A stretch of 64,000 bases of DNA. Origin: Lineus longissimus (Eukaryota; Nemertea; Pilidiophora; Heteronemertea; Lineidae). The DNA is taken from positions 804,001-868,000 of the forward strand of contig NC_088324.1 of NCBI RefSeq assembly GCF_910592395.1, written 5' to 3'. The position numbers and the translations under genes were made by a program. Below, piece by piece: positions 1 through 9,305 of the stretch (position 1 is the first letter of the stretch; each line of letters starts with the position of its first letter). The notes under the pieces are model-generated. The model made no database searches. It saw only the letters and a list, made by a program, of their open reading frames with translations, and had not been told where the DNA came from.

Positions 1-478
1 ACGGGGCCAAGTCAAATTCCAGTCAAAAAAAAATTAAATTCCAGTCAAACTTATCTCAGTTAAATCCTAGTCTAAACTTATCTCAGTCAAATCCCAGTCA
101 ACACGTTTCAAAACTTATCTCAGTTAAATCCTAGTCTAAATAGTTTCCAGTCAAACTTCAGTCAAGTCCAAATTTACAAAAATCGTCCAAATTTACAAAA
201 ATTAAAAAATTTAAAAAATTTAAAAAATTAAAAAAATTAAAAAATTAAAAAAATTTAAGAATTTAAAAAATTTAAAAAATATAAAAATTTAAAAATTTAA
301 GAAATTTGAAAAATTTAAAATATTTAAAAATTTAAAAATTTAAAAAATTAAAAAATTTAAAAAAATTTAAAAATTTAAAAAAATTTAAAAATTTAAAAAA
401 TTAAAAAAAATTAAAAAAAATTAAAAAAAATTAAAAAAAATTAAAAAAATTAAAAAAATTATTTTTCTTCTAAATAAA
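1..478 (+). repeat. P1 left terminal inverted repeat
   Basis: Bases 1-190 match the reverse complement of the right end almost perfectly. They contain internally repeated units (CTTATCTCAGTTAAATCC and variants, plus many CAGTCAA words). Bases about 190-465 are low-complexity AAATTTAAAA-type sequence that is also present, with a different length, at the right end. The similarity continues into the small gene that begins at 479, so the inverted repeat is effectively about 0.6-0.7 kb with drifting AT tracts. In Polintons the TIR is the expected start site of protein-primed replication and the integrase substrate; that role is known for the family and not shown here. Confidence 0.9.
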
Positions 479-727
479 ATGAACTTTCCGTCAAACAATG
501 AACTTGAATCAAGAATCACAGATTCAACAGATTATCTAAAATTTAAAGATCTTCCATTGAACAAATGGTACAAAATCAACTCATTCAGAAGTATAAACAC
601 AAAAATAGGAGAATCAACACTTCTTGAGCTTGAAGACTCAGAAGCTAACTGGTTGACCGAAAAAAATTTAAAAAAATTAAAAAAATTAAAAAAATTAAAA
701 AAAATTAAAAAAATTAAAAAAAATTAA
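479..727 (+). CDS. small OB-fold-like protein, left-end copy, degenerate C-terminus
   Basis: The 82-residue ORF is closely related to the 97-residue gene at 16418-16711 near the other end of P1, sharing the core LPLNKWYKINSFRS and KIGEST. After about residue 57 the match is lost and the frame runs into an AT repeat encoding a Lys/Leu tail, so this copy looks truncated by expansion of the low-complexity tract. The pattern (WYKI, then a T/S-K-x-G turn, then a hydrophobic strand) resembles small OB-fold, ssDNA-binding-like proteins seen in animal virus-like elements. That function is an inference from pattern only. The start is preceded by TTCTTCTAAATAAA, as in its paralogues. Confidence 0.5.
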   Translation: MNFPSNNELESRITDSTDYLKFKDLPLNKWYKINSFRSINTKIGESTLLELEDSEANWLTEKNLKKLKKLKKLKKIKKIKKN

Positions 728-803
728 AAAATACAAAAATGTCAAAAATTAAAAAAATTATTTTCTTCTAAATAAAATAAACAACTTTCTTCTTCTAAAT
801 AAA

Positions 804-1127
804 ATGAAGATCTTTCCGTCAAACGAAAATAAAATGAAAGAAGAATGTGTCAATTGGAGAAATGTTCCTGATAATACTTGGTATAAAATTGAAAGGATAG
901 AATTTTCATCATCAGAAAAGTATGGGTTTTCAATATTTTTAATACCCAGAGATAAAAAGCTATTGTATATTGTAAAATTGACAAAACGAATAAAGGATAA
1001 AATTTTAGATTTGAATAAAATTTTAGATTTGGATGAAGATGAGGTCTTCATTTACAAAAAAGACAATGATATCTCTCAACATTGGATTTTTTTTAAAAAA
1101 TTGTTTCCATGCTTATATCTAATATAA
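804..1127 (+). CDS. diverged paralogue of the small OB-fold-like protein
   Basis: The 107-residue protein keeps the frame of the end copies: a VPDNTWYKIERIEF core with a G-x-S turn and hydrophobic strands at about residues 20-60. The C-terminus differs and ends FPCLYLI. The upstream motif TTCTTCTAAATAAAATG is the same as at 479 and at 16711. Its last bases (TTGTTTCCATGCTTATATCTAAT) recur almost exactly at 1441-1463, just before polB, which shows a local duplication. The role is unknown; ssDNA binding is a guess from the fold-like pattern. Confidence 0.5.
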   Translation: MKIFPSNENKMKEECVNWRNVPDNTWYKIERIEFSSSEKYGFSIFLIPRDKKLLYIVKLTKRIKDKILDLNKILDLDEDEVFIYKKDNDISQHWIFFKKLFPCLYLI

Positions 1128-1488
1128 AATAATTTCCTTTAGAAGAAAATAATTTTCTTCTAAATAAATGAATTCCCTTGTTAGAGAATGTAAAAATTAT
1201 TTTTTAAACAAATTAAAAAACTTTTTCTTCTAAATAAATGAACCCTCATCCATGATGATTTTCACAAATTCTCATGGGTGTGGTGAGCCCTGAATTCTAC
1301 ATTTTCGCTCAAGTGAGGATTAACTAGAATTTTAAATTTCACTAAAGTTGGAGGTATTTTTATTCATATTTGTTGTTGTAGTCATTTTGTAGTCAGTCAT
1401 TTGACTATAAACTCACTAATCGAAACTGAAACTTAAAAAATTGTTTCCATGCCTATATCTAATAAAAAACTTTTTTATAAATAAAGAG
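1128..1488 (+). other. polB upstream region with decayed leader repeats
   Basis: There is no convincing gene here. The leader motif TTCTTCTAAATAAATG occurs twice more (about 1152 and 1226), each followed only by a very short frame (about 21 and 5 codons). These look like remnants of further copies of the small terminal gene. A 23-base segment duplicated from 1105-1127 appears at 1441-1463. Confidence 0.5.
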
Positions 1489-1600
1489 ATGACAACGACA
1501 ACGAATAATAAAAACTTTTTTATAAATAAAGAGATGACAACGACAACGAATAATAAAAACTTTTTTATAAAAAAAGACATGAATACAACGTCAAATATGA
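1465..1600 (+). repeat. 45-bp leader repeats carrying three in-frame ATGs
   Basis: The unit, TTTTTTATAAATAAAGAGATG followed by a short Thr/Asn coding stretch, is present twice exactly and a third time partly. ATGs fall at 1489, 1534 and 1579, all in the polB frame. The unit contains the ATAAATAAA-type start context found before most P1 genes, so a promoter or leader block has been tandemly duplicated into the 5' end of the reading frame. Confidence 0.8.
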
Positions 1601-4600
1601 ATACAAATACAAATTTCCCAACAGGCCTGGCTTTTCCAGCTGAGGGATTATCTACTGACGAATTGAAAATACTCGCCTACAGAAATAAGGTGAAGAATTA
1701 TGGATCTCTATCAAGAGAGACATTACTAGAGAAACTTCAACACATTACAAATAGTTTCAATGATGTTGAAGTGAAAATTGACAAGCCAGTTTCTGACTTG
1801 TCTCAAATTGAGAAACGTGTTCTTGCGCAAAGACTTGGAGTCAATGCAAGAAAATACAAAAAAGAACAGCTGGACTCAATTTTAGAAGAAAAAATTCAGC
1901 ATGTGAATTTGTCTGACATTAAACCAAAAGCTGTAAAAGCGAAAATTTCCATCAGGAAGCCGCTTTTACAGCAAGTAAAAGCACTTGGTCATAAAAATTT
2001 CCAGAACCTCAACATTGAGAAGTTGAAAGAACTCTTGACCAAAGAACCAGTCAAAAGATTACTAAAATCTGACCTCATTCAAAAAGCTAAAGAGTTTGGC
2101 ATTGATGTCAAAGATAGTATGAAAAAATCACTGATCAAAGACCTCATTGAAAAACATACAGAGTTAAAAACATTCAAAAAATTCAAGTCTCTTTTTAAAG
2201 GATTTGCTAAAAATTTCCGAATGGAGGGACTTCCTAAAATAGGTGTTAAACCTTACTTGGAAAAAATAGAACCTATTATTCAACAAAAAATTAATGAGGA
2301 AAATAAAGTAGGTTTAAAAATTTGCATCATTCTACATATTCTAATGCGAAGAAAGAATATTGAAAAAGAGTTTCAACTTCGATTTTATCATACCATCCTT
2401 TATGGAAGACTCTTAGATTACCCTAAATTTATTTCAAAAATGTTAGAAGAAGAGAAAAAACTTCTTCAACCTGGTTCAAGTTGGAGATTATTAGAAATTA
2501 CTAAGCTTGACTTACATACAGACAATTATACACCATTTTTAGGATCAAGCTATATTCCTTTGCCTGAACAGGTTCAGAAAAAACAAGCCATAATCAATGT
2601 GAAAAACACTGATCAAAAATGCTTCAGATATTCTGTTGAAGCTTCGCTTTTAAAATTAAATAATCATCCAGAACGTGTTTCAAATTATAACAAACCTGAA
2701 TTTGACCACATGTTCAGAGGAATTCAATATCCTGTTACAATCAAGGATATTGACATTTTTGAAAAAAATAATCCTGAATTAGCAGTCAATGTATATACTT
2801 TTATTCCATCAAATGATTTTAAAATTTATCCAACACTGATTTCAGAGAATATTTTACCTGATGACCACTACATAAATTTACTTCACTACAAAGATGAAGA
2901 TGATTTTCCAGAAGGTGAACACCATATAGATGTCAAAGATGATGCAAATTACCACTATGCTTGGATCAAGAACTTTTCTAGGCTGATTTCTAAAGCTAAT
3001 TCTAAACATAAGGGACAAGTCAAAGTTTGTTTTAGATGCTTGAAAATTATTTCAGCACCAACGAAAGAGCTTCGTGAAAAAAGATATCAGGAGCACATGA
3101 CACATTGTAGAAAATTTGAATGTGTCAGGGTTAGCACTCCATTTTTACACTCAAATATACTCAAATTCAAAAATAAAAAAATGGAGCAAAAGCATCCTGT
3201 TGTAATCATTGCTGACTTTGAATCAACCTTGCAAAAAGTTGACAAACAATTAGGTGAAAAAACTGTGCAAATTCAAGAACATATTCCTAACTCATTCTGC
3301 TTCTATGTTGTATTTGATCCAGAACAAATTAAAGATGAAAATCTCTTAGTAGAATATAGCGTTGACAGCGCAGCTCCTAATGAAGATATAGGAGAAAGAT
3401 TCTGTGAAGAGATTGAAAAAGCTGTCTATAATATTCATGACAAGCATTTCACCAAACCTAAAGCTATGTTAGCCTTAACACAAGAACAACAGGATAACCA
3501 TGAGTCAGCTGAAAAATGTTATCTCTGTGACAAGGAATTTACAGAAAAAAATTATAAAGTTCGTGATCACAACCATTTTAATGGAAAATACAGAGGAGCA
3601 GCCTGTAATATATGTAACCTTCAATTACAAGCACCTGATTTCATACCAGTGTATTTTCATAATCTTTCAGGTTATGATGCACATCTGTTTGTGAAAAATC
3701 TGAAAGGTGACTTAAATGTGCTTGCAAATAATAGTGAAAACTATATTTCATTCAGCAAGAGGTTACATTTTGAAGACTACAAGTCATTTTCAATCAGATT
3801 CCTTGACTCATATAGACTCATGCAGTCATCTCTAGCAAATCTTGCAAATAATTTGCCTAACACAGAGAAAAAGAATCTGTCAAACTTTTACAAAGATGAA
3901 CAATTTGATCTTGTAACTAGAAAAGGAGTATATCCTTATGAATGGGTAGACTCACACAACAAATTTGAAGAAAAAGTACTTCCTTCAATGAAATCATTTG
4001 ACTCAGAGTTTAATGCTACAAAAATTTCACAAGAAGACTATTCTCATGCACAAAACGTGTGGAAAACACTCAAGTGTAAAACATTTCGAGATTATCACAG
4101 CCTGTACCTCAAAACAGATGTTCTTCTACTAGCTGATATTATGGAAAATTTCAGGCAGACATGCATGGAGATTTATAATTTAGATCCAGTGTGGACTTAT
4201 ACAGGTCCAGGATTGTCTTGGCAAGCCATGTTGAAAATGACAGATGTTGAAATTGAACTTTTAACAGATGTAGACAAGTACAACTTCTTTGAATGTGGTA
4301 TTCGAGGAGGAATCTGTCAAGCAAGTCACAGATATGCAAAAGCAAATAATCCCTATTTGAAAGATTTTGACAAGGGTCAACCTACAAGTTATATTTCTTA
4401 TCTTGATGCGAATAATTTGTATGGATTATCGATGAGTGAAAAATTACCTCATTCTAATTTTAAATGGATGTCCAGCTCACAATTAAGAAATTGGCAAAGC
4501 ATTCCATGCACTTTAGAAGTTGACTTAGAATATCCTAATCAACTTCATGACTTGCACAATGCCTATCCTCTTGCCCCTGAGCATTTGAATAACAAGCTTA

Positions 4601-6828
4601 TTCCTAATCTTAGGGACAAGAAAAATTATATTGTGCATCATAAAGCCTTGAAGTTCTATTTGAGTCAAGGTTTAAAACTTGCAAAAATTCACAGAGGTAT
4701 TTCTTATACAGAATCATACTTCTTGAAAGAGTACATTGACTTAAACACAAGTCAACGTGCCAAAGCAAAAAATGACTTTGAAAAGGACTTCTTCAAATTG
4801 ATGAACAATTCATGCTTTGGAAAGACAATGGAATCAGTCAGAGATAGGAAAAACATCACATTGGCTACAAATGTTAAACAATATAGAAAGCTTGTGAATT
4901 CGAATAATTTTAGATATCGCAAAATTTTTAGTGAAGATCTAGTCATGGTTGAGAGTCAAAAAGCAGAAGTTTATCTGAATAAACCAATATTTATGGGACA
5001 GGCCATTTTAGACCTGTCAAAAATACACATGTATGATTTCCATTATAATCATATGATGAAAAAGTATGGTGACAAAGCACAACTGTTGTACACTGATACT
5101 GACTCATTAGTCTATCATATAGAAACACCTGATATTTATAAAGACATGAAACAAGATGCTGAATTATATGACTTTTCAAATTTTCCTAAAAACACTCACT
5201 CCGTTAGCGGGTGTCATCCATTGTTTGATGAAACGAACAAGAAAGTCATTGGCAAGTTCAAAGATGAAGAAGCTGGTCATGTCATCACTGAATTCATCGC
5301 ACTCAGATCAAAACTATACAGTTATACAACTGACAAAGACGATGAAGTCAAAAAATGCAAAGGAATTAAGAAGAACGTAGTCAAAAATGAAATCACTTTT
5401 GAAGATTACAAGTCTGTGCTCTTGGAAAAATTTCCAATTGAAAAACAGATGAATGTGTTTCGATCAAGAAATCATCAAATTTACACTGAACAAGTCACCA
5501 AAGTAGCTTTAGATGCAATGGATACAAAAAGACAAATTTTAGAAGATGGCATAAGTACTTTAGCTTTAGGACATTACGACATTGTAAAACCCATTCTAGA
5601 CAGATTTACTATAGAAAGGGATTGTAGAACACATATCTTGACAAATAAATTCATCAAAAATCGTTATAGAAAAGATGACTATACACACATTGGTGTTTAC
5701 AATCCAAAAGGAACGTTTTACATTAGTGACTATGACTCCCACGAATTCATAAGAGAGTATGCAGAATGCATTGAAAAGGATTGTGACATTGGATTAGCTG
5801 AAAGAAGACGTGGGATAGACGCCTACGATTCAATCATCGTTGATCTTGACATAAAAATGGATCCGTCTGACTATAAAAATTCACCTCACCTGTATACAAA
5901 TGACCAGCTCATGAGAGTTATTGAAATTTATCAAAAATTCCTTCGCGAACACATTAAAGATTTGTCAGATAAGGCATTAGAATGTTTTGTTTTAGAAAAG
6001 GCTATTTCAACCAAAGATGGTAAATTATCTAATGGTATTCATTTACATTTTCCTTACTGTCGAATAGTAAATCTGGAGTATAAGGAACTTATAAGGTTAA
6101 TTAAAAACAGTGTAAACTCCCTGTTCAATCAAGAAGTATTGGATACTGCTGTTACTAGTGTTCCATGGTTAATGTATGGATCTAGAAAGAAAACAGATTC
6201 TCATCCATATTTAGTCACTAAGATAATTGACTCAAATCTTAATGAAGTTAAAAATGACTTCACATTAATTGAGTTGATTCAATTACTAAGATTGAACAAG
6301 AATGACAAAAAAGATCAATATGAAATGTCACTTGAAAGACAGGCTAAAAAATACGACTGTGATGAATCTGTAAAATTTGACAATAATCTTGAGCATTGTA
6401 AGCTCCTACTAGATTTATTATCATATGAAAGATCATCTGGTTACAGAAACTGGATATTTATTGGTCAAATATTACATTCAATATCTGACACTGAAGAATC
6501 ATTCAATCTATGGGATGAATTTTCACAAAGATGTGTCTCTAAATATAATTACAAAACATGTCAAGAAAAATGGTATAATTTTAGAGAATCAGACCATGAT
6601 ATTTCAGTTTTACACTCTATGGCCAAATTTGACAATAAACAGAAGTACAATGAACTTAAATTCAATGTGCCAAAAATGGCACATTCACATACTTCTACGA
6701 GCGTAGCGAGTATTGAACAAGAAGAAGAAAATCAAGTGGTCAAAATGACATGTAATAAACAAGAAGAAAATTTCAATAGACTGTGCCAAAAATGGCACAG
6801 TCACATATTGAAACAGCGTGAATGTTGA
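1489..6828 (+). CDS. polB: protein-primed-type family B DNA polymerase fused to an AEP primase domain
   Basis: The protein is about 1,780 residues counted from the ATG at 1489 (the ATGs at 1534 and 1579 are also possible). It begins with two or three SAP/HeH-like helical repeats (about residues 35-230), then the NTDQKCFRYSV block typical of Polinton PolB and a Cys/His cluster (CFRC...H...C). The exonuclease motif is IIADFEST (about 575). An Endo VII-like CxxC/RDHNH/CNIC zinc module follows near 690, then HNLSGYDAH. Polymerase motifs are YLDANNLYG, KLMNNSCFGKT and YTDTDS (about 1205). The usual Polinton C-terminus (ILEDGISTLALG, about 1361-1372) is followed by another 400 residues. These have AEP primase motifs: VDLDIK (two Asp, about 1452-1454), SNGIHLHFP (about 1518), a D...WLMYGSRK block (about 1551-1565), and a PriCT-2-like region (GYRNWIFIGQIL..., about 1645-1705). 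No helicase follows. A palindromic repeat (6691-6712) and two copies of a second palindrome lie in the last 60 codons. Confidence 0.93.
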   Translation: MTTTTNNKNFFINKEMTTTTNNKNFFIKKDMNTTSNMNTNTNFPTGLAFPAEGLSTDELKILAYRNKVKNYGSLSRETLLEKLQHITNSFNDVEVKIDKPVSDLSQIEKRVLAQRLGVNARKYKKEQLDSILEEKIQHVNLSDIKPKAVKAKISIRKPLLQQVKALGHKNFQNLNIEKLKELLTKEPVKRLLKSDLIQKAKEFGIDVKDSMKKSLIKDLIEKHTELKTFKKFKSLFKGFAKNFRMEGLPKIGVKPYLEKIEPIIQQKINEENKVGLKICIILHILMRRKNIEKEFQLRFYHTILYGRLLDYPKFISKMLEEEKKLLQPGSSWRLLEITKLDLHTDNYTPFLGSSYIPLPEQVQKKQAIINVKNTDQKCFRYSVEASLLKLNNHPERVSNYNKPEFDHMFRGIQYPVTIKDIDIFEKNNPELAVNVYTFIPSNDFKIYPTLISENILPDDHYINLLHYKDEDDFPEGEHHIDVKDDANYHYAWIKNFSRLISKANSKHKGQVKVCFRCLKIISAPTKELREKRYQEHMTHCRKFECVRVSTPFLHSNILKFKNKKMEQKHPVVIIADFESTLQKVDKQLGEKTVQIQEHIPNSFCFYVVFDPEQIKDENLLVEYSVDSAAPNEDIGERFCEEIEKAVYNIHDKHFTKPKAMLALTQEQQDNHESAEKCYLCDKEFTEKNYKVRDHNHFNGKYRGAACNICNLQLQAPDFIPVYFHNLSGYDAHLFVKNLKGDLNVLANNSENYISFSKRLHFEDYKSFSIRFLDSYRLMQSSLANLANNLPNTEKKNLSNFYKDEQFDLVTRKGVYPYEWVDSHNKFEEKVLPSMKSFDSEFNATKISQEDYSHAQNVWKTLKCKTFRDYHSLYLKTDVLLLADIMENFRQTCMEIYNLDPVWTYTGPGLSWQAMLKMTDVEIELLTDVDKYNFFECGIRGGICQASHRYAKANNPYLKDFDKGQPTSYISYLDANNLYGLSMSEKLPHSNFKWMSSSQLRNWQSIPCTLEVDLEYPNQLHDLHNAYPLAPEHLNNKLIPNLRDKKNYIVHHKALKFYLSQGLKLAKIHRGISYTESYFLKEYIDLNTSQRAKAKNDFEKDFFKLMNNSCFGKTMESVRDRKNITLATNVKQYRKLVNSNNFRYRKIFSEDLVMVESQKAEVYLNKPIFMGQAILDLSKIHMYDFHYNHMMKKYGDKAQLLYTDTDSLVYHIETPDIYKDMKQDAELYDFSNFPKNTHSVSGCHPLFDETNKKVIGKFKDEEAGHVITEFIALRSKLYSYTTDKDDEVKKCKGIKKNVVKNEITFEDYKSVLLEKFPIEKQMNVFRSRNHQIYTEQVTKVALDAMDTKRQILEDGISTLALGHYDIVKPILDRFTIERDCRTHILTNKFIKNRYRKDDYTHIGVYNPKGTFYISDYDSHEFIREYAECIEKDCDIGLAERRRGIDAYDSIIVDLDIKMDPSDYKNSPHLYTNDQLMRVIEIYQKFLREHIKDLSDKALECFVLEKAISTKDGKLSNGIHLHFPYCRIVNLEYKELIRLIKNSVNSLFNQEVLDTAVTSVPWLMYGSRKKTDSHPYLVTKIIDSNLNEVKNDFTLIELIQLLRLNKNDKKDQYEMSLERQAKKYDCDESVKFDNNLEHCKLLLDLLSYERSSGYRNWIFIGQILHSISDTEESFNLWDEFSQRCVSKYNYKTCQEKWYNFRESDHDISVLHSMAKFDNKQKYNELKFNVPKMAHSHTSTSVASIEQEEENQVVKMTCNKQEENFNRLCQKWHSHILKQREC

Positions 6829-6851
6829 TTTGGCAATAAATAAATGAAACA

Positions 6852-6910
6852 AGGGTTAGCAAAATGCTAACCCTGTTAATGGCAACAGGGCTACCAAATT
6901 GGTAGCCCTG
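6852..6910 (+). terminator. two strong hairpins after polB, with a competing middle hairpin
   Basis: AGGGTTAGCA/TGCTAACCCT (6852-6861 with 6865-6874) and CAGGGCTACCAA/TTGGTAGCCCTG (6886-6897 with 6899-6910) form perfect 10- and 12-bp stems. CCCTGTT (6871-6877) can instead pair with AACAGGG (6884-6890), which would open both. The position, 24 bases after the polB stop and 40 before the next gene, suggests 3'-end formation. That role is inferred. Confidence 0.6.
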
Positions 6911-6949
6911 ATTAAAAAAATAAATAAAAATAAAAATAAATAAAAATAA

Positions 6950-8194
6950 ATGGACTTTCCAAACTATTTAAAATATAATGCTAATGTAAACTATCCTGTC
7001 ACTTACAAGAATAACTCTTTAACCAAGAATCCTTTCATTCATCAAAAAATTCATGTAACACCAAATCTAAGTTTTGAATTCAATACAATTGATATTTTTC
7101 CTAATAAGGTGATTCCACGAGATTTTTCAACTTATGCACAAGTACAAGATTATTTAAAAAATGCAAGCATGGATAACTGGAAAAACCAATTTAAATTTGC
7201 ACTATACTGCGCAACATCAGGTTCAGGTGTAAGCTGGCATAATCATATTAATCATGCTGATCCTTTAGTACAAAGTATTTTTAGATTCCATGTCTATTTT
7301 ACCATCAGAAAGATATTACACCAGCTAAAAATTCCTTTACCAGGAAATCCTGACTTTAATCCATCAAAAAATCCTTACAATAAACAAGCCTATGAAAATT
7401 TGAAACTTGAATTTGGCTCCGTTGACTTCAACTATTTTCACAAAGGGAAAATACAAGCATTAGACATCGTCATGGACAATGGCAACTATTATTTGAATGA
7501 TCCTAGTAAGTTTCCATTTAATGCAGATAAAAAAGGATATGTCTATGCAGACCATCATAGACTTTATATTGATAATTTATCGTTCATTTACTCAGACGAT
7601 TGGACAAATTTTATCACCTTAGACAGTCAAGGATTGACTAAAGCAGGCATGAGTAGAATCAATGAATCCATTCGAACTTATGTTTATTGTATTCTAGGTT
7701 CACAAACCATGATTCGACAGGATATTCTTGGTTCATTAGACACACAGAAACAATTTGGAATTTTAGTGGAAGATGCGATTCAAGGTCAAACGTTAGTCGA
7801 TTCCATCAAAACATTTCAGTCAGCGAGCGTACTCATTCACTCAAAACAAGCGCTTGCATACGCTTTAGAAAAAGCAGGTTCACGATTAGATTTTGCCGTA
7901 GGTTTAGGATTACAACTTGTTCCTAGTCATATGCGATTACATATTGGTATAATTGAAGGGTATAATAACTCTCTGTTAACCGCTACAGAAAATACAACTT
8001 TTGGCATCAATTCACATATCAATGTCAGAAAAAAGCGCAGCAGTAAGTCACCTTTAGAACCTACTTCTACGAGCGTAGCGAGTATTTTAGAGAAACCTGA
8101 AATGGCAATAAAAGTAGTAGACAAGCGAGAGTCACATTTACCTTTTACAATGGGATTAATTGTTTTAGGTCTTTTAGTTCAAACTATTCTTTAA
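6950..8194 (+). CDS. conserved Polinton-type protein with C-terminal membrane anchor, function unknown
   Basis: The protein has 414 residues. The central part includes CATSGSGVSWHNHI and FRFHVYFTIRKILHQL (about residues 85-130), a block that resembles an uncharacterised protein common in animal Polintons. The last 20 residues (LPFTMGLIVLGLLVQTIL) are one hydrophobic segment, so it is probably tail-anchored in a membrane. Close to the C-terminus a palindromic-repeat insert encodes TSTSVAS (8063-8085), the same peptide as near the end of the preceding polymerase. No P2 homologue was found. A structural or membrane role fits its place between polB and integrase but is not shown. Confidence 0.65.
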   Translation: MDFPNYLKYNANVNYPVTYKNNSLTKNPFIHQKIHVTPNLSFEFNTIDIFPNKVIPRDFSTYAQVQDYLKNASMDNWKNQFKFALYCATSGSGVSWHNHINHADPLVQSIFRFHVYFTIRKILHQLKIPLPGNPDFNPSKNPYNKQAYENLKLEFGSVDFNYFHKGKIQALDIVMDNGNYYLNDPSKFPFNADKKGYVYADHHRLYIDNLSFIYSDDWTNFITLDSQGLTKAGMSRINESIRTYVYCILGSQTMIRQDILGSLDTQKQFGILVEDAIQGQTLVDSIKTFQSASVLIHSKQALAYALEKAGSRLDFAVGLGLQLVPSHMRLHIGIIEGYNNSLLTATENTTFGINSHINVRKKRSSKSPLEPTSTSVASILEKPEMAIKVVDKRESHLPFTMGLIVLGLLVQTIL

Positions 8195-8201
8195 AATAAA
8201 T

Positions 8202-9266
8202 ATGAGTGCGCCCACGAGCGAAGCGAGTGTGCAAGAAGCATATGCAAGTTACAAATATCCTTCTGCTTTAAAATTTTATAAAATCATGAAAAAGAAGAAT
8301 CCTAGTATAAAATTTGATGACATTGATCAATTTGTAAAATCTCAGAAAAGCTATCAGCTTCACAAAAAGCAGTCCAATAAAATCCAAGGTCACATTATTG
8401 CTTATCGTGAAAATGCTCTTTGGTTCATGGATTTGTTGGACATGAGTAATTACTCAAGACAAAATAAAGGGTATAAATGGATTTTACTTGCTATTGATAC
8501 ATTTACAAGAAAAGCTTATGCTGAAGCTTTAAAAAATAAGACAAAGTTTGAAGTGAAAAATGGCTTTGAAAAAATTTATAATGATACTGGAAGTATTACA
8601 CTTATTATTACAGATTCAGGCAATGAATTTTTAAACAAACCACTACAAGATTTATTCAAAGAATTAAACATTAGACATGGAACAGTGGATATTGGTGATC
8701 ATCATGCATTAGGCTTAATTGATAGACTATCTAGAACTATTAAAGAAATGGTCTTCAGAGATTTCACAGAGAAAAATACAGTCAAATGGGTTGATCATTT
8801 GCAAGATTACATTAGTGCATACAATGAAAGACCTCATTCTGGCATTTTAGACTATAGTCCAAATGAAGCTAACCTTCATGCTACTGAATTAGTTGAATTA
8901 AATGTAGAAAAATCTATGCCCGTTGTACACAAGTTTAACATTGGAGAATTAGTTAGGAAAAAATTGAAGAGACCTATATTTACAAAAGGTTACAAACAGA
9001 TTTGGAGCAATAGAACTTACACTATCAAAAATATTGAAGGTGTTCATGCTATCTTAAATAATGACGAAAGAGTTAGACTTGATGACTTACAAAAAATTAA
9101 AAAAGATCGTCAGCACGAGTACAACGAGGGTTTTGAGTTGGATTCTTCTGAGGTTGAGAAAGCAGATAAAGAAGTGAAAGTAGAAAAAATTTTAAAACAT
9201 AAAGAAGGACTTGATAAAGAAAATATTATTGAATCAAAATTGAGGGGAAAGCACCAGCGAGAGTAA
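8202..9266 (+). CDS. int: retroviral-like (RVE) integrase with Asp in place of catalytic Glu
   Basis: The protein has 354 residues. The RNase H-fold core shows FMDLLDM (first Asp, about residue 77) and ITDSGNEF (second Asp, about 138). Then, 35 residues on, LGLIDRLSRTIKE aligns with the usual VERxNRT motif but has Asp (about 174) where Glu is expected. A C-terminal SH3-like strand region follows. The tail begins like a chromodomain (KVEKILKHKE) but lacks its aromatic core and ends within a fragment of the P1 palindromic repeat (CCAGCGAGAGTAAG). The P2 homologue has a full chromodomain. The N-terminal codons also carry a repeat copy (8213-8230, peptide TSEAS). It should insert the element by strand transfer. 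Confidence 0.9.
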   Translation: MSAPTSEASVQEAYASYKYPSALKFYKIMKKKNPSIKFDDIDQFVKSQKSYQLHKKQSNKIQGHIIAYRENALWFMDLLDMSNYSRQNKGYKWILLAIDTFTRKAYAEALKNKTKFEVKNGFEKIYNDTGSITLIITDSGNEFLNKPLQDLFKELNIRHGTVDIGDHHALGLIDRLSRTIKEMVFRDFTEKNTVKWVDHLQDYISAYNERPHSGILDYSPNEANLHATELVELNVEKSMPVVHKFNIGELVRKKLKRPIFTKGYKQIWSNRTYTIKNIEGVHAILNNDERVRLDDLQKIKKDRQHEYNEGFELDSSEVEKADKEVKVEKILKHKEGLDKENIIESKLRGKHQRE

Positions 9267-9305
9267 GACCTTTATAGGGTTAACACCTTATAAAGATTTT
9301 ACACC

